A stretch of DNA of 36,960 bases from FEN-1250 sp039918615 (GCA_039918615.1 JBDSHG010000171.1:1-36960), one strand, 5' to 3'; positions 23,071 to 31,195 are shown, counted from the first letter of the stretch. Notes: generated by a model from the letters alone, not told the origin. Numbers and translations: made by a program.

Positions 23071-24221
23071 GCGCTCTTCCGACGCATTCGCCCTTCGACC
23101 TCCGCAAATCGTATCCGCGCGCGCCGTACGAGGGCGGCGTAACAGAGAGCGCTCGTGCGCCCACTCGCGAAGATAGTGCATATCGGGCTCCCCTGCGCGA
23201 TGCGCTCGCCGGGGGCCGGGATGTCGCGCAGGTCGTCGTCGGCGAGCCAGCGGGTGGTGTCGCCGAGCACGACGGTCTGCCGTGCGTAGAGCACTGCCTT
23301 CCCGCGCGCGAGCGAGATCGCCTCGCCGGAATTGGACTGCAGTGTGGAGAGCGCATTCGTGCACCCCGCCACGTGCGCGAGCCAGATCGAGCGCCCGGTC
23401 GCGCGCTCGACGAGCTCCATCGAGGCCGTGGGCCGTGGATTCACCTCGATCACGTACGGCATGTCCTGCCGTGTCATAAAATCGATTCCGCACACGCCAC
23501 GAAGCGCGAACTCGCGCGTCACCGATCGCGCGAGCTCGACGGCGGCCGCGAAGAGGTCGGGGCGATGCGGCTCGAGAATGCTCCCGCAGTACGCGAAGCC
23601 GCGCGCGCCGAACGCCGCATCGCCCGAGAGCTGTCGCGTGAGCGCGAGTGGAATCAGCTCGGCGCCATCGGCGACGAAGATGATCGAGCCCGCAGTGCCG
23701 CGGATGCGCTCCTGCACGATCGATGTGCGCGGCACCGGCATCCCGTTCGTCCACCGCACGATGCCGTGACCGCCGCCGGAGCGGCGCGGCTTGAGCAGCC
23801 ATCGCGTCGAGCTCGCCGCGCGCGGCGCCGAGGCGCGCACCGCAGGCGTGCGCAGCCCGAGACGCGGCAGCGTTCGCGCGAGCCCGAGCGGGTCACGCAC
23901 GCGCTTCAGCACTGCGGGCGTGTTGCCAAGTAGTGTGCGCCCGCGCGCAAGCACCTTGACCGCGGCAGGAGCGTTCTCGAAGCTCGACACGTACGCCACG
24001 GCGCTCGCCTCGATGTTGCGACTTGCGCGCGCGACGGCGTGCTGATCGAAGACTCCGCTCCCGTCGCCAGGAATCGCGACCACGTCAGCGATGCGCCGCA
24101 GATCGAGATCTCCGTACGCATCGATGGCGGTCACGCGCACGCCCGCGCGCGCGGCGGACTCCGCAAGCGCGCGCACCGACACTCCGGCAATCAGCACCCG
24201 TTCGCGCGACGATGCCCTCAC
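23067..24221 (-). CDS. ATP-grasp protein of the H4MPT/methylofuran gene set
   Basis: A 384-residue ATP-grasp protein of the carboligase-like group (COG2232 type). Seen: N-terminal Rossmann-like RVLIAGVSVRALAESAARAG, WLLKPRRSGGGHGIVRW (ATP-binding Lys and Gly-rich loop), SIVQERIRGTAGSIIFVADG, GVCGIDFMTRQDMPYVIEVNPRPTASMEL (Mg/ATP-binding Glu and Asn), and a C-terminal domain. Homologues recur in bacterial methylotroph clusters and in archaea. A peptide-bond step is likely, for example adding glutamate to the tyramine/tyrosine part of methylofuran (the MfnD step) or to H4MPT, but the substrate cannot be read from sequence. The GTG start overlaps the DUF1464 stop (GTGA), and its own stop overlaps fhcB. 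Confidence 0.8.
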   Translation of the reverse strand: MRASSRERVLIAGVSVRALAESAARAGVRVTAIDAYGDLDLRRIADVVAIPGDGSGVFDQHAVARASRNIEASAVAYVSSFENAPAAVKVLARGRTLLGNTPAVLKRVRDPLGLARTLPRLGLRTPAVRASAPRAASSTRWLLKPRRSGGGHGIVRWTNGMPVPRTSIVQERIRGTAGSIIFVADGAELIPLALTRQLSGDAAFGARGFAYCGSILEPHRPDLFAAAVELARSVTREFALRGVCGIDFMTRQDMPYVIEVNPRPTASMELVERATGRSIWLAHVAGCTNALSTLQSNSGEAISLARGKAVLYARQTVVLGDTTRWLADDDLRDIPAPGERIAQGSPICTIFASGRTSALCYAALVRRARIRFAEVEGRMRRKSA

Positions 24222-25288
24222 AGCCCGAGCCGTCGCAGCGCCGATCCCGGGGTGATGATCTTCAGATGATCGAGCACCGTGCCGTTCGCCTCGCGAATCC
24301 CCATCACATCCGTGAGCACCGCGTGTCGCCCGCCCGCAAGCCCATCCGCGATCAGCGCCGCGCCCTGCGCCGCCTCCTTCGCGACCGACGCATAGCCGTG
24401 CAGCCGCCGCACCGGCGCAACCGTGCTCAAACGCAAATGCAGCTCACGCACCACACTCGGCGCGCGCGCCACACGCCCCGAGATCAGAATCTCGTGCGGC
24501 GCCGGCACCGAGACGCAGAGCGCGGCCACCGCCTTCACCGCGCTCTCGATGAATGCGCTCCAGGCCAGTGTGTCGTCGCGCGTCTCGCCGTTCGAGAGCG
24601 CCTCGAGTGAGACGTCACTCCTCCCCACGATGCTCTCGACGCCGCCCGTGAACAGCAGCTCCTTCGTGATCGTCCCCGCGAGAAACGCGACCTCGCCATC
24701 GAGCGCGCCGGCGGCACGCATCCCGAGCGGCCCCGCGCTCCCACCCGCTCCGTCGACGATGCGGCCGTCGTGCACCGCGATGGCCGCGCTGAAGGCGCCG
24801 CCGAGCTCTAGCAAAATGAAGGAGACATCGTTCAGCGCGCACCCGCGCCGTGTCGCCTGCTCGCGAATGCCGAGTGCGGCCGCGCAGAGCTTGTCCGCGG
24901 TGCCGAGATCGACGCGATTGATCTTCCTGTGCGCGGGAACCGACGCGAGATGGATCACCCCCGGCGTGAACACCACCGGAAGCTCCGCCGCCACCATCGC
25001 GGCGGCGAGCGCGCGCAACCCGCCGATGCCACCCTGTTCCCCCGGTGCCGCGAGATACGCGAGCCGCAGGGCGCGGTCGTCCGCCTTCGCGACGGTGGTG
25101 AGCGGGAGCCCGTACCCCGACGGTCCCGCAATGAGATCCGCACCGAGACCGCGCAGCATGCCGGCGAAGGCAGCAGGGTCTGCGAGCGCTTCCGCAGTCG
25201 GGATCGTACGGTCGAGCACGAGCGCGCCGTCGTCCAGCGCGCACACATCGATGCTGATGGTCCCTGGGTCGATGCCAACCGCGAGCAC
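24218..25288 (-). CDS. DUF1464 family protein (predicted acetate/butyrate kinase-like fold)
   Basis: A 356-residue ASKHA-type protein: VGIDPGTISIDVCALDDG (phosphate-1 loop), AGPSGYGLP, NRVDLGTADKLCAAALGI, SFILLELGGAFSAAIAVHDG (phosphate-2), and ILISGRVARAP near the adenosine site. This is the DUF1464 family, once predicted to be a butyrate kinase, found mainly in archaea and in H4MPT-containing bacteria. No butyrate genes are near; position between mtdB and the ATP-grasp gene points to cofactor synthesis. The start is a GTG with GGGGAG 7 nt upstream. The gene follows mtdB by 16 bp. The reaction is unknown. Confidence 0.8.
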   Translation of the reverse strand: MLAVGIDPGTISIDVCALDDGALVLDRTIPTAEALADPAAFAGMLRGLGADLIAGPSGYGLPLTTVAKADDRALRLAYLAAPGEQGGIGGLRALAAAMVAAELPVVFTPGVIHLASVPAHRKINRVDLGTADKLCAAALGIREQATRRGCALNDVSFILLELGGAFSAAIAVHDGRIVDGAGGSAGPLGMRAAGALDGEVAFLAGTITKELLFTGGVESIVGRSDVSLEALSNGETRDDTLAWSAFIESAVKAVAALCVSVPAPHEILISGRVARAPSVVRELHLRLSTVAPVRRLHGYASVAKEAAQGAALIADGLAGGRHAVLTDVMGIREANGTVLDHLKIITPGSALRRLGL

Positions 25289-25304
25289 GCTCGGCTCCCC
25301 GCCG

Positions 25305-26165
25305 CTACTGCATCAATTCTTTCGCGACGTCCTCGATCGTTTCCGCGTCGAGCACGAGGTCGTTGCGGGTGAACAGCTGCGAGACGCACTCCTTGTGCAG
25401 CTTCATCTTGAAGTTGCCGATGCCGAGCGCGCCGAACGCGATCGCGCCTTCGCGCGTCTCGCCGTCATCGTTCACCTCGACGCCTTCCACGCCGAGCGGC
25501 GGCAGCGCATTGAGGTCGACGACGACCTTGAGCTTCCCGGCCCATGCCGCGCGCGGGATGAGCATCACCCCCGCGGGCCCCGCGTTGAGCAGCACCTCGC
25601 ACCCTTCCACGGCGGCCGCGGCCTGCGACGGCTCGCGCAGCGGCACGGAGCGCACATCGCCTCCGAAGCGCGCGCAGATCTCCTTCGACACGCGCTCGCC
25701 ATCCTCCGGCTTGCGCGACGTGATGGTGACGTCGGCGCCCGCCTTGGCGAACAGCCCCGCCGCGCGCGTGCCGACGGGGCCCGTCCCCGCGGTGACGACG
25801 ATCTTGCGCCCCTTCACGCTGCCGCCGAGCGCCTTCGTGATCTTCACGACGGCGGCGACGGCGGTGGTGTTCGAGCCGTTCGAATCCAGCATCGTCGACA
25901 CGCGGAAGTTCGCGAAAAAGGCCTTCGTCGCTGCGATGAGGAGCTTCTCGCCGGCAGACATGTCTGCGCCGCCGATGAAGATCGCGGTGTTCTTCATGTC
26001 CTTGGGGCTGCGCGTGAAGATGCAGCCGTGCACGAGATCACGGACCTCGCCCTCCGTCACGCCACCCAGGCTCATGATGCGGTCCGCACCCGCGTCGTAC
26101 GCGACGACCTGGTCGAAGACGCTCGGAAGACGCGAGCTGTCGAGCTGCAACAGGAGTTTCAGCAT
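25305..26165 (-). CDS. mtdB: NAD(P)-dependent methylenetetrahydromethanopterin dehydrogenase
   Basis: Oxidises methylene-H4MPT to methenyl-H4MPT with NAD(P)+. At 286 aa the length is typical. Seen: N-terminal LLQLDSSRLPSVFDQVVAYDAGAD, MSLGGVTEGEVRDLVHGCIFTR, the substrate-site FIGGAD, SNGSNTTAVAAV, and the Rossmann VVTAGTGPVGTRAAGLFAKAGADVTITSRK (Gly-rich loop about residues 126-132). It looks more like MtdB, specific for H4MPT, than MtdA. ATG 26165 is chosen by family alignment; no clear Shine-Dalgarno is seen. It lies 124 bp after fae, separated by a hairpin at 26226-26258, so its transcript level may be lower than that of fae. Confidence 0.93.
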   Translation of the reverse strand: MLKLLLQLDSSRLPSVFDQVVAYDAGADRIMSLGGVTEGEVRDLVHGCIFTRSPKDMKNTAIFIGGADMSAGEKLLIAATKAFFANFRVSTMLDSNGSNTTAVAAVVKITKALGGSVKGRKIVVTAGTGPVGTRAAGLFAKAGADVTITSRKPEDGERVSKEICARFGGDVRSVPLREPSQAAAAVEGCEVLLNAGPAGVMLIPRAAWAGKLKVVVDLNALPPLGVEGVEVNDDGETREGAIAFGALGIGNFKMKLHKECVSQLFTRNDLVLDAETIEDVAKELMQ

Positions 26166-26225
26166 GATGACGTCGGGAAGAGGTTGAACGGGTGGCGAAA
26201 AGGGAAAGCTAACGGGGCAGAAACG

Positions 26226-26258
26226 CATCGAGGGGCGAGATATCCTCGCCCCTCGATG
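26226..26258 (-). terminator. Hairpin between fae and mtdB (terminator or attenuator)
   Basis: Perfect 14-bp stem CATCGAGGGGCGAG / CTCGCCCCTCGATG (26226-26239 and 26245-26258) with a 5-nt loop, 30 bp past the fae stop. Downstream on the minus strand the sequence reads GCGTTTCTG, only a short T run, so partial termination or mRNA 3'-end protection fits better than a full stop. Genes on both sides run in the same direction. Confidence 0.7.
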
Positions 26259-26288
26259 TGTACACCGCGGCGCGGCGCGCCAAAAGCA

Positions 26289-26804
26289 TCACTTCTTGTC
26301 GGCGCCGCCAGCGAACGGATGCGTCGCAGTCTTCGCGGACGCGATCACGGTGTCGATCTTCGGCTCGTTCTTCATGGCGCGAGCGATCGACTCCTTGGTC
26401 GCCTGATAATTGTACTGGAAGATCTTCTTGTCGTCCGAGGCATCCCAGTGGATGAACACGCCGACGATGACGACGAGGTCATCGACCTTGTCCTTCGGAA
26501 TGACACCGGCTTCGACGGAATCGACGACGGCACGCGCAACAGCCGCCTGCGCGGGGCCGAACATCTGAACCGCCTGCTTCGCGCCCTTGATCGTGACCTT
26601 GTTGAACAGGATCGTGTCGGGCTTGGCCGGGAGGTTCGGAGCAACGACGGCGAGCAGCGTCGTGAAGCCGTCCTTGTTGTTCGTCAGGGCGTTCATGAAC
26701 GCCTGTCCCGCGTGCCCCGCCTTCGAGCCGATGATGAGATCGATGTGCGCGACCTCATTGCCATCGCCGACGAGCGATTCGCCCAATGAAAAATCAGCTG
26801 CCAT
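26289..26804 (-). CDS. fae: Formaldehyde-activating enzyme
   Basis: Condenses formaldehyde with H4MPT to methylene-H4MPT, the entry step of the pathway. The 171-aa length is standard. Seen: GESLVGDGNEVAHIDLIIGSK with the catalytic His (His20 here), GQAFMNALTNNKDGFTTLLAVVAPNL, PDTILFNKVTIKGAKQAVQMFGPAQAAVA, and DDLVVIVGVFIHWDASD, all hallmark segments. GGAGG lies 8 nt before the ATG, the best ribosome site in the block, as expected for a highly made protein. It is first in the minus-strand block and has a long leader with a promoter-like element and a palindrome; a hairpin follows it. Confidence 0.97.
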   Translation of the reverse strand: MAADFSLGESLVGDGNEVAHIDLIIGSKAGHAGQAFMNALTNNKDGFTTLLAVVAPNLPAKPDTILFNKVTIKGAKQAVQMFGPAQAAVARAVVDSVEAGVIPKDKVDDLVVIVGVFIHWDASDDKKIFQYNYQATKESIARAMKNEPKIDTVIASAKTATHPFAGGADKK

Positions 26805-26842
26805 GTTCGTTGCCTCCGTACCGGTGAGAAAGGGTTGCTACG

Positions 26843-26856
26843 CACGCGATCGCGTG
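26843..26856. repeat. 14-bp palindrome in the fae leader
   Basis: CACGCGATCGCGTG is a perfect palindrome 39-52 bp upstream of the fae ATG. It may be a protein-binding operator or a small hairpin in the 5' leader. Its core GCGATCGC is GC-rich and could arise by chance, but it stands out in this gap. Confidence 0.4.
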
Positions 26857-26940
26857 AAGACTCGTTAGTTGCATCGAGAGTCGCAAAGACCGTACGGCCG
26901 CGTGCGCCAGCATCGTGTGCGTGCGTCCGGGCGGGCCGTG

Positions 26941-26970
26941 AACATGCGCAGGCCGCGGCCAATGTGTCAA
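26941..26970 (-). promoter_or_regulatory. Predicted sigma-70-like promoter of fae
   Basis: On the minus strand a perfect TTGACA (26965-26970) is followed after 18 bp by CATGTT (26941-26946), giving a leader of about 130 nt to fae. The spacer contains the 10-bp palindrome GGCCGCGGCC (26951-26960), a possible operator. The -10 match is weak (three of six), so the element needs transcript mapping. Confidence 0.42.
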
Positions 26971-27037
26971 GCCGAGCCGTATCAAGATCACGGCACGACG
27001 GGTTCCAAGCGTTGCTCGAGTAGTGCAAGTTTCTGCA

Positions 27038-28360
27038 ATGCGAGTACCCATCGTGACGTTCCGCCTGGCGAATGGCCTCGCGGTAACGCTCTCCGAGGAC
27101 CACACCGCGCCGATCGTGGCCGTGAATCTCTGGTACCACGTCGGTTCGGCAAACGAACGTCCGGGGCGGACCGGTTTCGCGCATCTGTTCGAGCACATGC
27201 TTTTTCAGGGCTCTGCGCACGTGGGCGCGAATGAGCACTTCGAGATCGTCCAGCGCGCCGGAGGCACGCTCAACGGCTCAACCTGGCTCGACCGTACGAA
27301 CTATTTCGAGACGGTCCCGTCCAACCAGCTCGCGACCGCGCTCTGGCTCGAAGCCGACCGCATGGGGCAGCTCCTCCCCGCCATGACGCAGCAGAAGCTC
27401 GACACCCAGCGCGATGTTGTGAAGAACGAGCGCCGCTGGAGCGTCGACAATCAGCCGTACGGCACCTGGTGGGAGCGCCTCCCCGCCCTCGCCTTCCCGA
27501 GCGACCATCCCTTCCATCACTCGCTCATCGGCTCGATGGAAGATCTCACGGAAGCGAGCCTCGAAGACATCGCGCAGTTCTTCGCGACGTACTACACGCC
27601 CGACAACGCCGTCCTCTCCATCGCCGGCGACTTCGAGCCCGCCGAAGCGCGCGCCCTCGTCGAGCAGTTCTTCGGCCCGATCCCGCGCGGCGCCGGCAAG
27701 CCGCCGCTTCCACCGATGGAGCTTCCCGCGCATTTCGGCTCGTGGGAACGGCTCGTCGTCCCCGACGCCGTGATGCTTCCGCGCCTCTTCCTCGCCTTCC
27801 GCGCCCCAGTGTTCGGCAGCGACGCCCACTTCGTCGCCACCGTCCTCGCCGCCATCCTTGGCACCGGCAAAGGGAGCAGATTCCAGCGCGCCCTCGTGCG
27901 CGAGCGCGAAGTCGCATCCGAAGCTTCCGCGTTCACCTTCGATCTCGCGAAGGGTGCAGACCTGCTCATCGCCGACGTCACCGCGCGCCCCGGCATCACC
28001 GCCGACGTGCTCGAGACGGAAGTGGTCCGCGAGATCGATCGCGTGCGAAGTGAAGGAGTGACGGAAGCAGAAGTCCAGCGCGCCGTCGCACTCCTCGAGA
28101 CCGCGCTCGTCAGCTCGCTGCAATCCGCCGGCGACCGCGCCGACAAGCTCTCCATGTTCGCGACCTACTTCGGTGACCCCTCACTCGTGAACGAGCAGAC
28201 GGAGCGCTACCAGCGCGTCACCGCCGCGCAGGTATCCGCACTCGCGCGCGAGCTGCTCGCTGACGACAATCGCGCCAGTCTCGTCTACGTTCCCGCGGAT
28301 GCGATCGCTGAGGATCCGGCGAACGCGGACACGCGCGAGCCGATCGGAGCGTCGCGGTGA
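27038..28360 (+). CDS. M16 family zinc peptidase, active-type subunit
   Basis: A pitrilysin/insulinase-family (M16) peptidase of 440 aa. The inverted zinc motif is H49-L-F-E52-H53 in FAHLFEHMLF, with Glu131 (KNERRW) as the likely third ligand. Other family parts are PIVAVNLWYHVGSANE, NYFETVP, and YYTPDNAVLSIAGDF, followed by the second, inactive-type domain. No signal peptide is evident, so location is unclear, though relatives are often periplasmic. ATG 27038 is chosen because the family begins a few residues before the FRLANGLAV strand; a GTG at 27023 is the alternative. It overlaps the next M16 gene by 4 bp and is divergent from fae. Confidence 0.88.
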   Translation: MRVPIVTFRLANGLAVTLSEDHTAPIVAVNLWYHVGSANERPGRTGFAHLFEHMLFQGSAHVGANEHFEIVQRAGGTLNGSTWLDRTNYFETVPSNQLATALWLEADRMGQLLPAMTQQKLDTQRDVVKNERRWSVDNQPYGTWWERLPALAFPSDHPFHHSLIGSMEDLTEASLEDIAQFFATYYTPDNAVLSIAGDFEPAEARALVEQFFGPIPRGAGKPPLPPMELPAHFGSWERLVVPDAVMLPRLFLAFRAPVFGSDAHFVATVLAAILGTGKGSRFQRALVREREVASEASAFTFDLAKGADLLIADVTARPGITADVLETEVVREIDRVRSEGVTEAEVQRAVALLETALVSSLQSAGDRADKLSMFATYFGDPSLVNEQTERYQRVTAAQVSALARELLADDNRASLVYVPADAIAEDPANADTREPIGASR

Positions 28361-29736
28361 CCGCTGCCGCGACGGGCAGCGCGCGCCCGCAGGCGGGACC
28401 GCCGCGCGACTATCGCTTCCCCACCTTCGAGCGCGTCACGCTCGACAACGGACTCGGCGTCATCGTCGCGCCGGTGCACAAACTGCCCATCGTCTCCGCC
28501 GCGCTCGTCGTCGATGCCGGCGCGGCGGCGGAGCAGTCTGGCGCCGAGGGCGTTGCGCAACTCACGGCGCGCATGCTCCTCGAGGGAACCCGCAAGCACA
28601 CCGGCGATGCAATTGGCGACCAGTTCGAGCGATGGGGCGCCGCCGTCGGGGCGAGCGCCGACTGGGACGCCGCCATGCTCTCGATGACGGTGCTCGTGCC
28701 GCGTGTGGCCGATGCGATGGCGTTGTTCGCCGAGGTGTTGCTCGAACCGATGTTTCCCGAGCGTGAGCTGTCGCGGCTCAAAGCCGAGCGGCTCGCGGAT
28801 CTGCTGCAGCTGCGCACGGAGCCGCGCGGACTCGCGGACGAGATGTTCACACGCTTCGTGTACGACGCCTCGTCGCGCTACGCGCGCCCCGAGGCGGGCG
28901 ACGCCGCATCGGTCACCGCCATCGACCGCGTAGCCGTCGAGAAGTTCTACCGGGCGCGCTATCGCCCGAACGGCTCGACGCTCATCCTCGCCGGCGACAT
29001 ATCCGTCACTGATGGTGTCGCGCTCGCGAGGACGCTGCTCGGCGGCTGGCGCGGCGAGGCAGCACCGCTGACGACGGTGAGCGACCAGCCCGCGCGCTCC
29101 ACCTCCGCCGTGCACATCGTGCGCAAGGAGGACGCGCCGCAGTCGGAGATTCGCGTCGGACATGTCGGACTGCCGCGCAGCCATCCGGACTATTTCCCGG
29201 CGCTGATCGTGAATGCGCTGCTGGGCGGGCTGTTTTCGTCGCGCATCAATCTGAATCTGCGCGAGGTCCACGCGTACACGTACGGCGCGCACTCGTCGTT
29301 CGACTGGCGCAAGGCGGCAGGGCCGTTCGTGGTCTCGACGGCGGTAAAGAGCGACGTCACGGCGGATGCGGCGAAGGAAATCCTCCTCGAGATCTCGCGC
29401 ATTCGCGCAGATGCGGTGAGCGAGGATGAACTCACGCTCGCCACGAGCTATCTCGACGGCGTCTTCCCGATCCGCTACGAGACGACGGACTCGATCGCGC
29501 GCGCGCTCGCGGCGCTGACGATCTACGGTCTCCCCAACGACTACTTCGACCGCTATCGCGCGAACATTCGCGGCGTGACCGCGATGGACGTGCTCCACGC
29601 GGCGGACAGCTATCTGCATCCCGATCAGCTCCAGCTCGTCGTCGTCGGAGATCCAGCCGTCATCTCCGCACCACTCGCTGCGCTCGACGCGGGGCCAGTC
29701 AGCGTCTATGACGCCGAAGGGCAGCCGGAGCGGTGA
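28357..29736 (+). CDS. M16 family peptidase homologue lacking the zinc motif
   Basis: Second M16 protein (459 aa). Where the active partner has HxxEH, this one reads EGVAQLTARML, so the zinc ligands are missing. It keeps the C-terminal LREVHAYTYGAHSSF segment with the Arg and Tyr used for substrate binding. Paired active and inactive M16 proteins usually form a heterodimer, as in mitochondrial processing peptidase and bacterial pairs, and this one is probably the partner of the preceding gene. The GTG start overlaps the upstream stop (GTGA). Its own stop overlaps the NUDIX start likewise. Confidence 0.85.
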   Translation: MTAAATGSARPQAGPPRDYRFPTFERVTLDNGLGVIVAPVHKLPIVSAALVVDAGAAAEQSGAEGVAQLTARMLLEGTRKHTGDAIGDQFERWGAAVGASADWDAAMLSMTVLVPRVADAMALFAEVLLEPMFPERELSRLKAERLADLLQLRTEPRGLADEMFTRFVYDASSRYARPEAGDAASVTAIDRVAVEKFYRARYRPNGSTLILAGDISVTDGVALARTLLGGWRGEAAPLTTVSDQPARSTSAVHIVRKEDAPQSEIRVGHVGLPRSHPDYFPALIVNALLGGLFSSRINLNLREVHAYTYGAHSSFDWRKAAGPFVVSTAVKSDVTADAAKEILLEISRIRADAVSEDELTLATSYLDGVFPIRYETTDSIARALAALTIYGLPNDYFDRYRANIRGVTAMDVLHAADSYLHPDQLQLVVVGDPAVISAPLAALDAGPVSVYDAEGQPER

Positions 29737-30290
29737 CGACTCCGGAGAGCACCGGGAAGGTCGGCAGCCGGCGCGAGTACACAGGGCGAGTGATCAACCT
29801 CGACGTCGACACGGTGCGCTTCCCGAACGGGAAGATTGGAGAGCTCGAGATCATTCGCCATTCGGGCGCGAGCGCCGTGCTCCCCTTTCTTGGTGATCCT
29901 ACCGCAGAGGATCCGCAGATCCTCCTGATCCGGCAGTACCGCTACGCTGCCGACGGCTTCATCTACGAGATCCCGGCGGGGCGTTTGGAGCCGGGGGAGC
30001 CGCCGGAGGAGTGCGCCATTCGCGAGCTCCGCGAGGAGACCGGGTGCACGGCCGAGAAGATGGCGCACCTGTATACGATGTACACGACGCCGGGCTTCAC
30101 CGACGAGAAGATCCACCTCTTCGTTGCAACCGGACTGACCCGCGGCGACAGCGCGCTGGAAGCCGACGAGTTCGTCGAGGTCGTCCCGATGCACATGTCG
30201 GCTGCGCTCAAGATGATAAAGGACGGCACCATCGCCGACGCCAAGACGGCGCTCAGCATCCTCTACGTCGCCGGCTTCTTCCTCGGCTAG
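29733..30290 (+). CDS. NUDIX hydrolase, ADP-ribose pyrophosphatase-like
   Basis: A 185-residue NUDIX protein. The Nudix box is complete at about residues 83-105: G-RLEPG-E...RELREETGC, with the metal-binding REXXEE core. Upstream, LLIRQYRYAADGFIYEIPAG is the pattern of ADP-ribose/ADP-sugar pyrophosphatases (NudF type), and FFLG closes the fold. The likely substrate is ADP-ribose or related nucleoside diphosphate sugar. The GTG start lies in a GTGA overlap with the M16 gene, so the three genes form one transcription unit. Confidence 0.87.
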   Translation: MTTPESTGKVGSRREYTGRVINLDVDTVRFPNGKIGELEIIRHSGASAVLPFLGDPTAEDPQILLIRQYRYAADGFIYEIPAGRLEPGEPPEECAIRELREETGCTAEKMAHLYTMYTTPGFTDEKIHLFVATGLTRGDSALEADEFVEVVPMHMSAALKMIKDGTIADAKTALSILYVAGFFLG

Positions 30291-30378
30291 CCGAGCTCGC
30301 TTGAAGAGGGCTGACTGTCCCCAGAAATCGGAACCCGGTCGTCCCCGAAAGTAGACAGCCTCCTCTGGCGATGGTATC

Positions 30379-30406
30379 TTTGTGTAGCGTAGCGCGCGCG
30401 TAAATT
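30379..30406 (+). promoter_or_regulatory. Possible promoter of the sigma/anti-sigma pair
   Basis: TTTGTG and TAAATT lie 16 bp apart in an AT-richer patch of the 269-bp gap between the NUDIX and sigma genes, giving a leader of about 145 nt. The match to sigma-70 boxes is moderate. No recognisable ECF-type autoregulatory promoter was found. Confidence 0.3.
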
Positions 30407-30559
30407 ATTGTGCGTGCATGACTTAGCTGGATCGTTGAAACGATGGAACATCAGGGCACGGCCCCTGCCTTTCATCGCCCCGTCGGAAGCGCCAGGGCTC
30501 TCAGCCAAACGCTTCCAGAGTCGTCTGGCGAATTCATTTGTACTCGGGGGAAACCCAAG

Positions 30560-31195
30560 ATGGCCAACGTGGCGATGGAAGCGAGGGCGGTGGTGCCGGG
30601 GTCGGTTCGCGCCCAGCTGCAGACGCTCGAGGATGCCGAGCTGGTAGCCTCGTTCCTCGCCGGTGAGGAGCGCGCGTTCCAGGAGATCGTCGAGCGGTAC
30701 CAGACGCGCCTGCTCAACTTCATCTATCGTACGATCGGTGACCGCGAGCGCGGAGAAGATCTCGTTCAGGAGGTCTTCATCCGGGTGTACCGGCACATGG
30801 CCCGCTTCGACCGCTCCAAGAAGTTCAGCACCTGGATCTACACGATCGCCTCGAATCTCGCGAAGAACGAGCTTCGGAACCGGTCGCGCAATCCGCTGGT
30901 CTTCTTCCAGACGATTCGCAAGAACTGGCAGGACGATGACCGTCCGCTGCAGTTCGAGGACGCGAACTCGCGCCCGGACGACCTCTATCGCCGCCGCCAC
31001 CTGCGCTCGCTCGTCGAGGCCAGCGTGGCCCGCCTTCCCGAGCATCATCGCCAGGTGTTCATCCTCCGCGAGCTCGAAGGAAAGTCGTACGAGGAGATCG
31101 CCGAGATCACGAACTGCAACCTGGGCACGGTCAAGTCGCGGCTCAATCGCGCCCGGAATGCGTTCGCGCAGATCATCGAGCCGGGGCTCCGCTAG
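30560..31195 (+). CDS. ECF-type RNA polymerase sigma factor (RpoE-like)
   Basis: A 211-residue sigma-70 family factor with region 2 (AFQEIVERYQTRLLNFIYRTIGDRERGEDLVQEVFIRVYRHM, then FSTWIYTIASNLAKNELRNR) and region 4 (LPEHHRQVFILRELEGKSYEEIAEI, GTVKSRLNRARNAF). GGGGG is 9 nt upstream of ATG 30560; in-frame sequence to 30443 is less likely coding. The next gene is a zinc-finger protein, the normal place for the cognate anti-sigma. The regulon is unknown. The 5' region 30291-30559 holds a promoter-like pair (TTTGTG 30379-30384, TAAATT 30401-30406, 16-bp spacer) and an inverted repeat ATCGTT/AACGAT at 30431-30444. Confidence 0.9.
   Translation: MANVAMEARAVVPGSVRAQLQTLEDAELVASFLAGEERAFQEIVERYQTRLLNFIYRTIGDRERGEDLVQEVFIRVYRHMARFDRSKKFSTWIYTIASNLAKNELRNRSRNPLVFFQTIRKNWQDDDRPLQFEDANSRPDDLYRRRHLRSLVEASVARLPEHHRQVFILRELEGKSYEEIAEITNCNLGTVKSRLNRARNAFAQIIEPGLR

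Noticed and set aside
24423..26789. 788-codon plus-strand open frame opposite the DUF1464 and mtdB genes
   Set aside because: It runs antisense to two well-recognised genes, shows no domain, and is Arg/Ser/Ala-rich; typical of GC-rich antisense frames.
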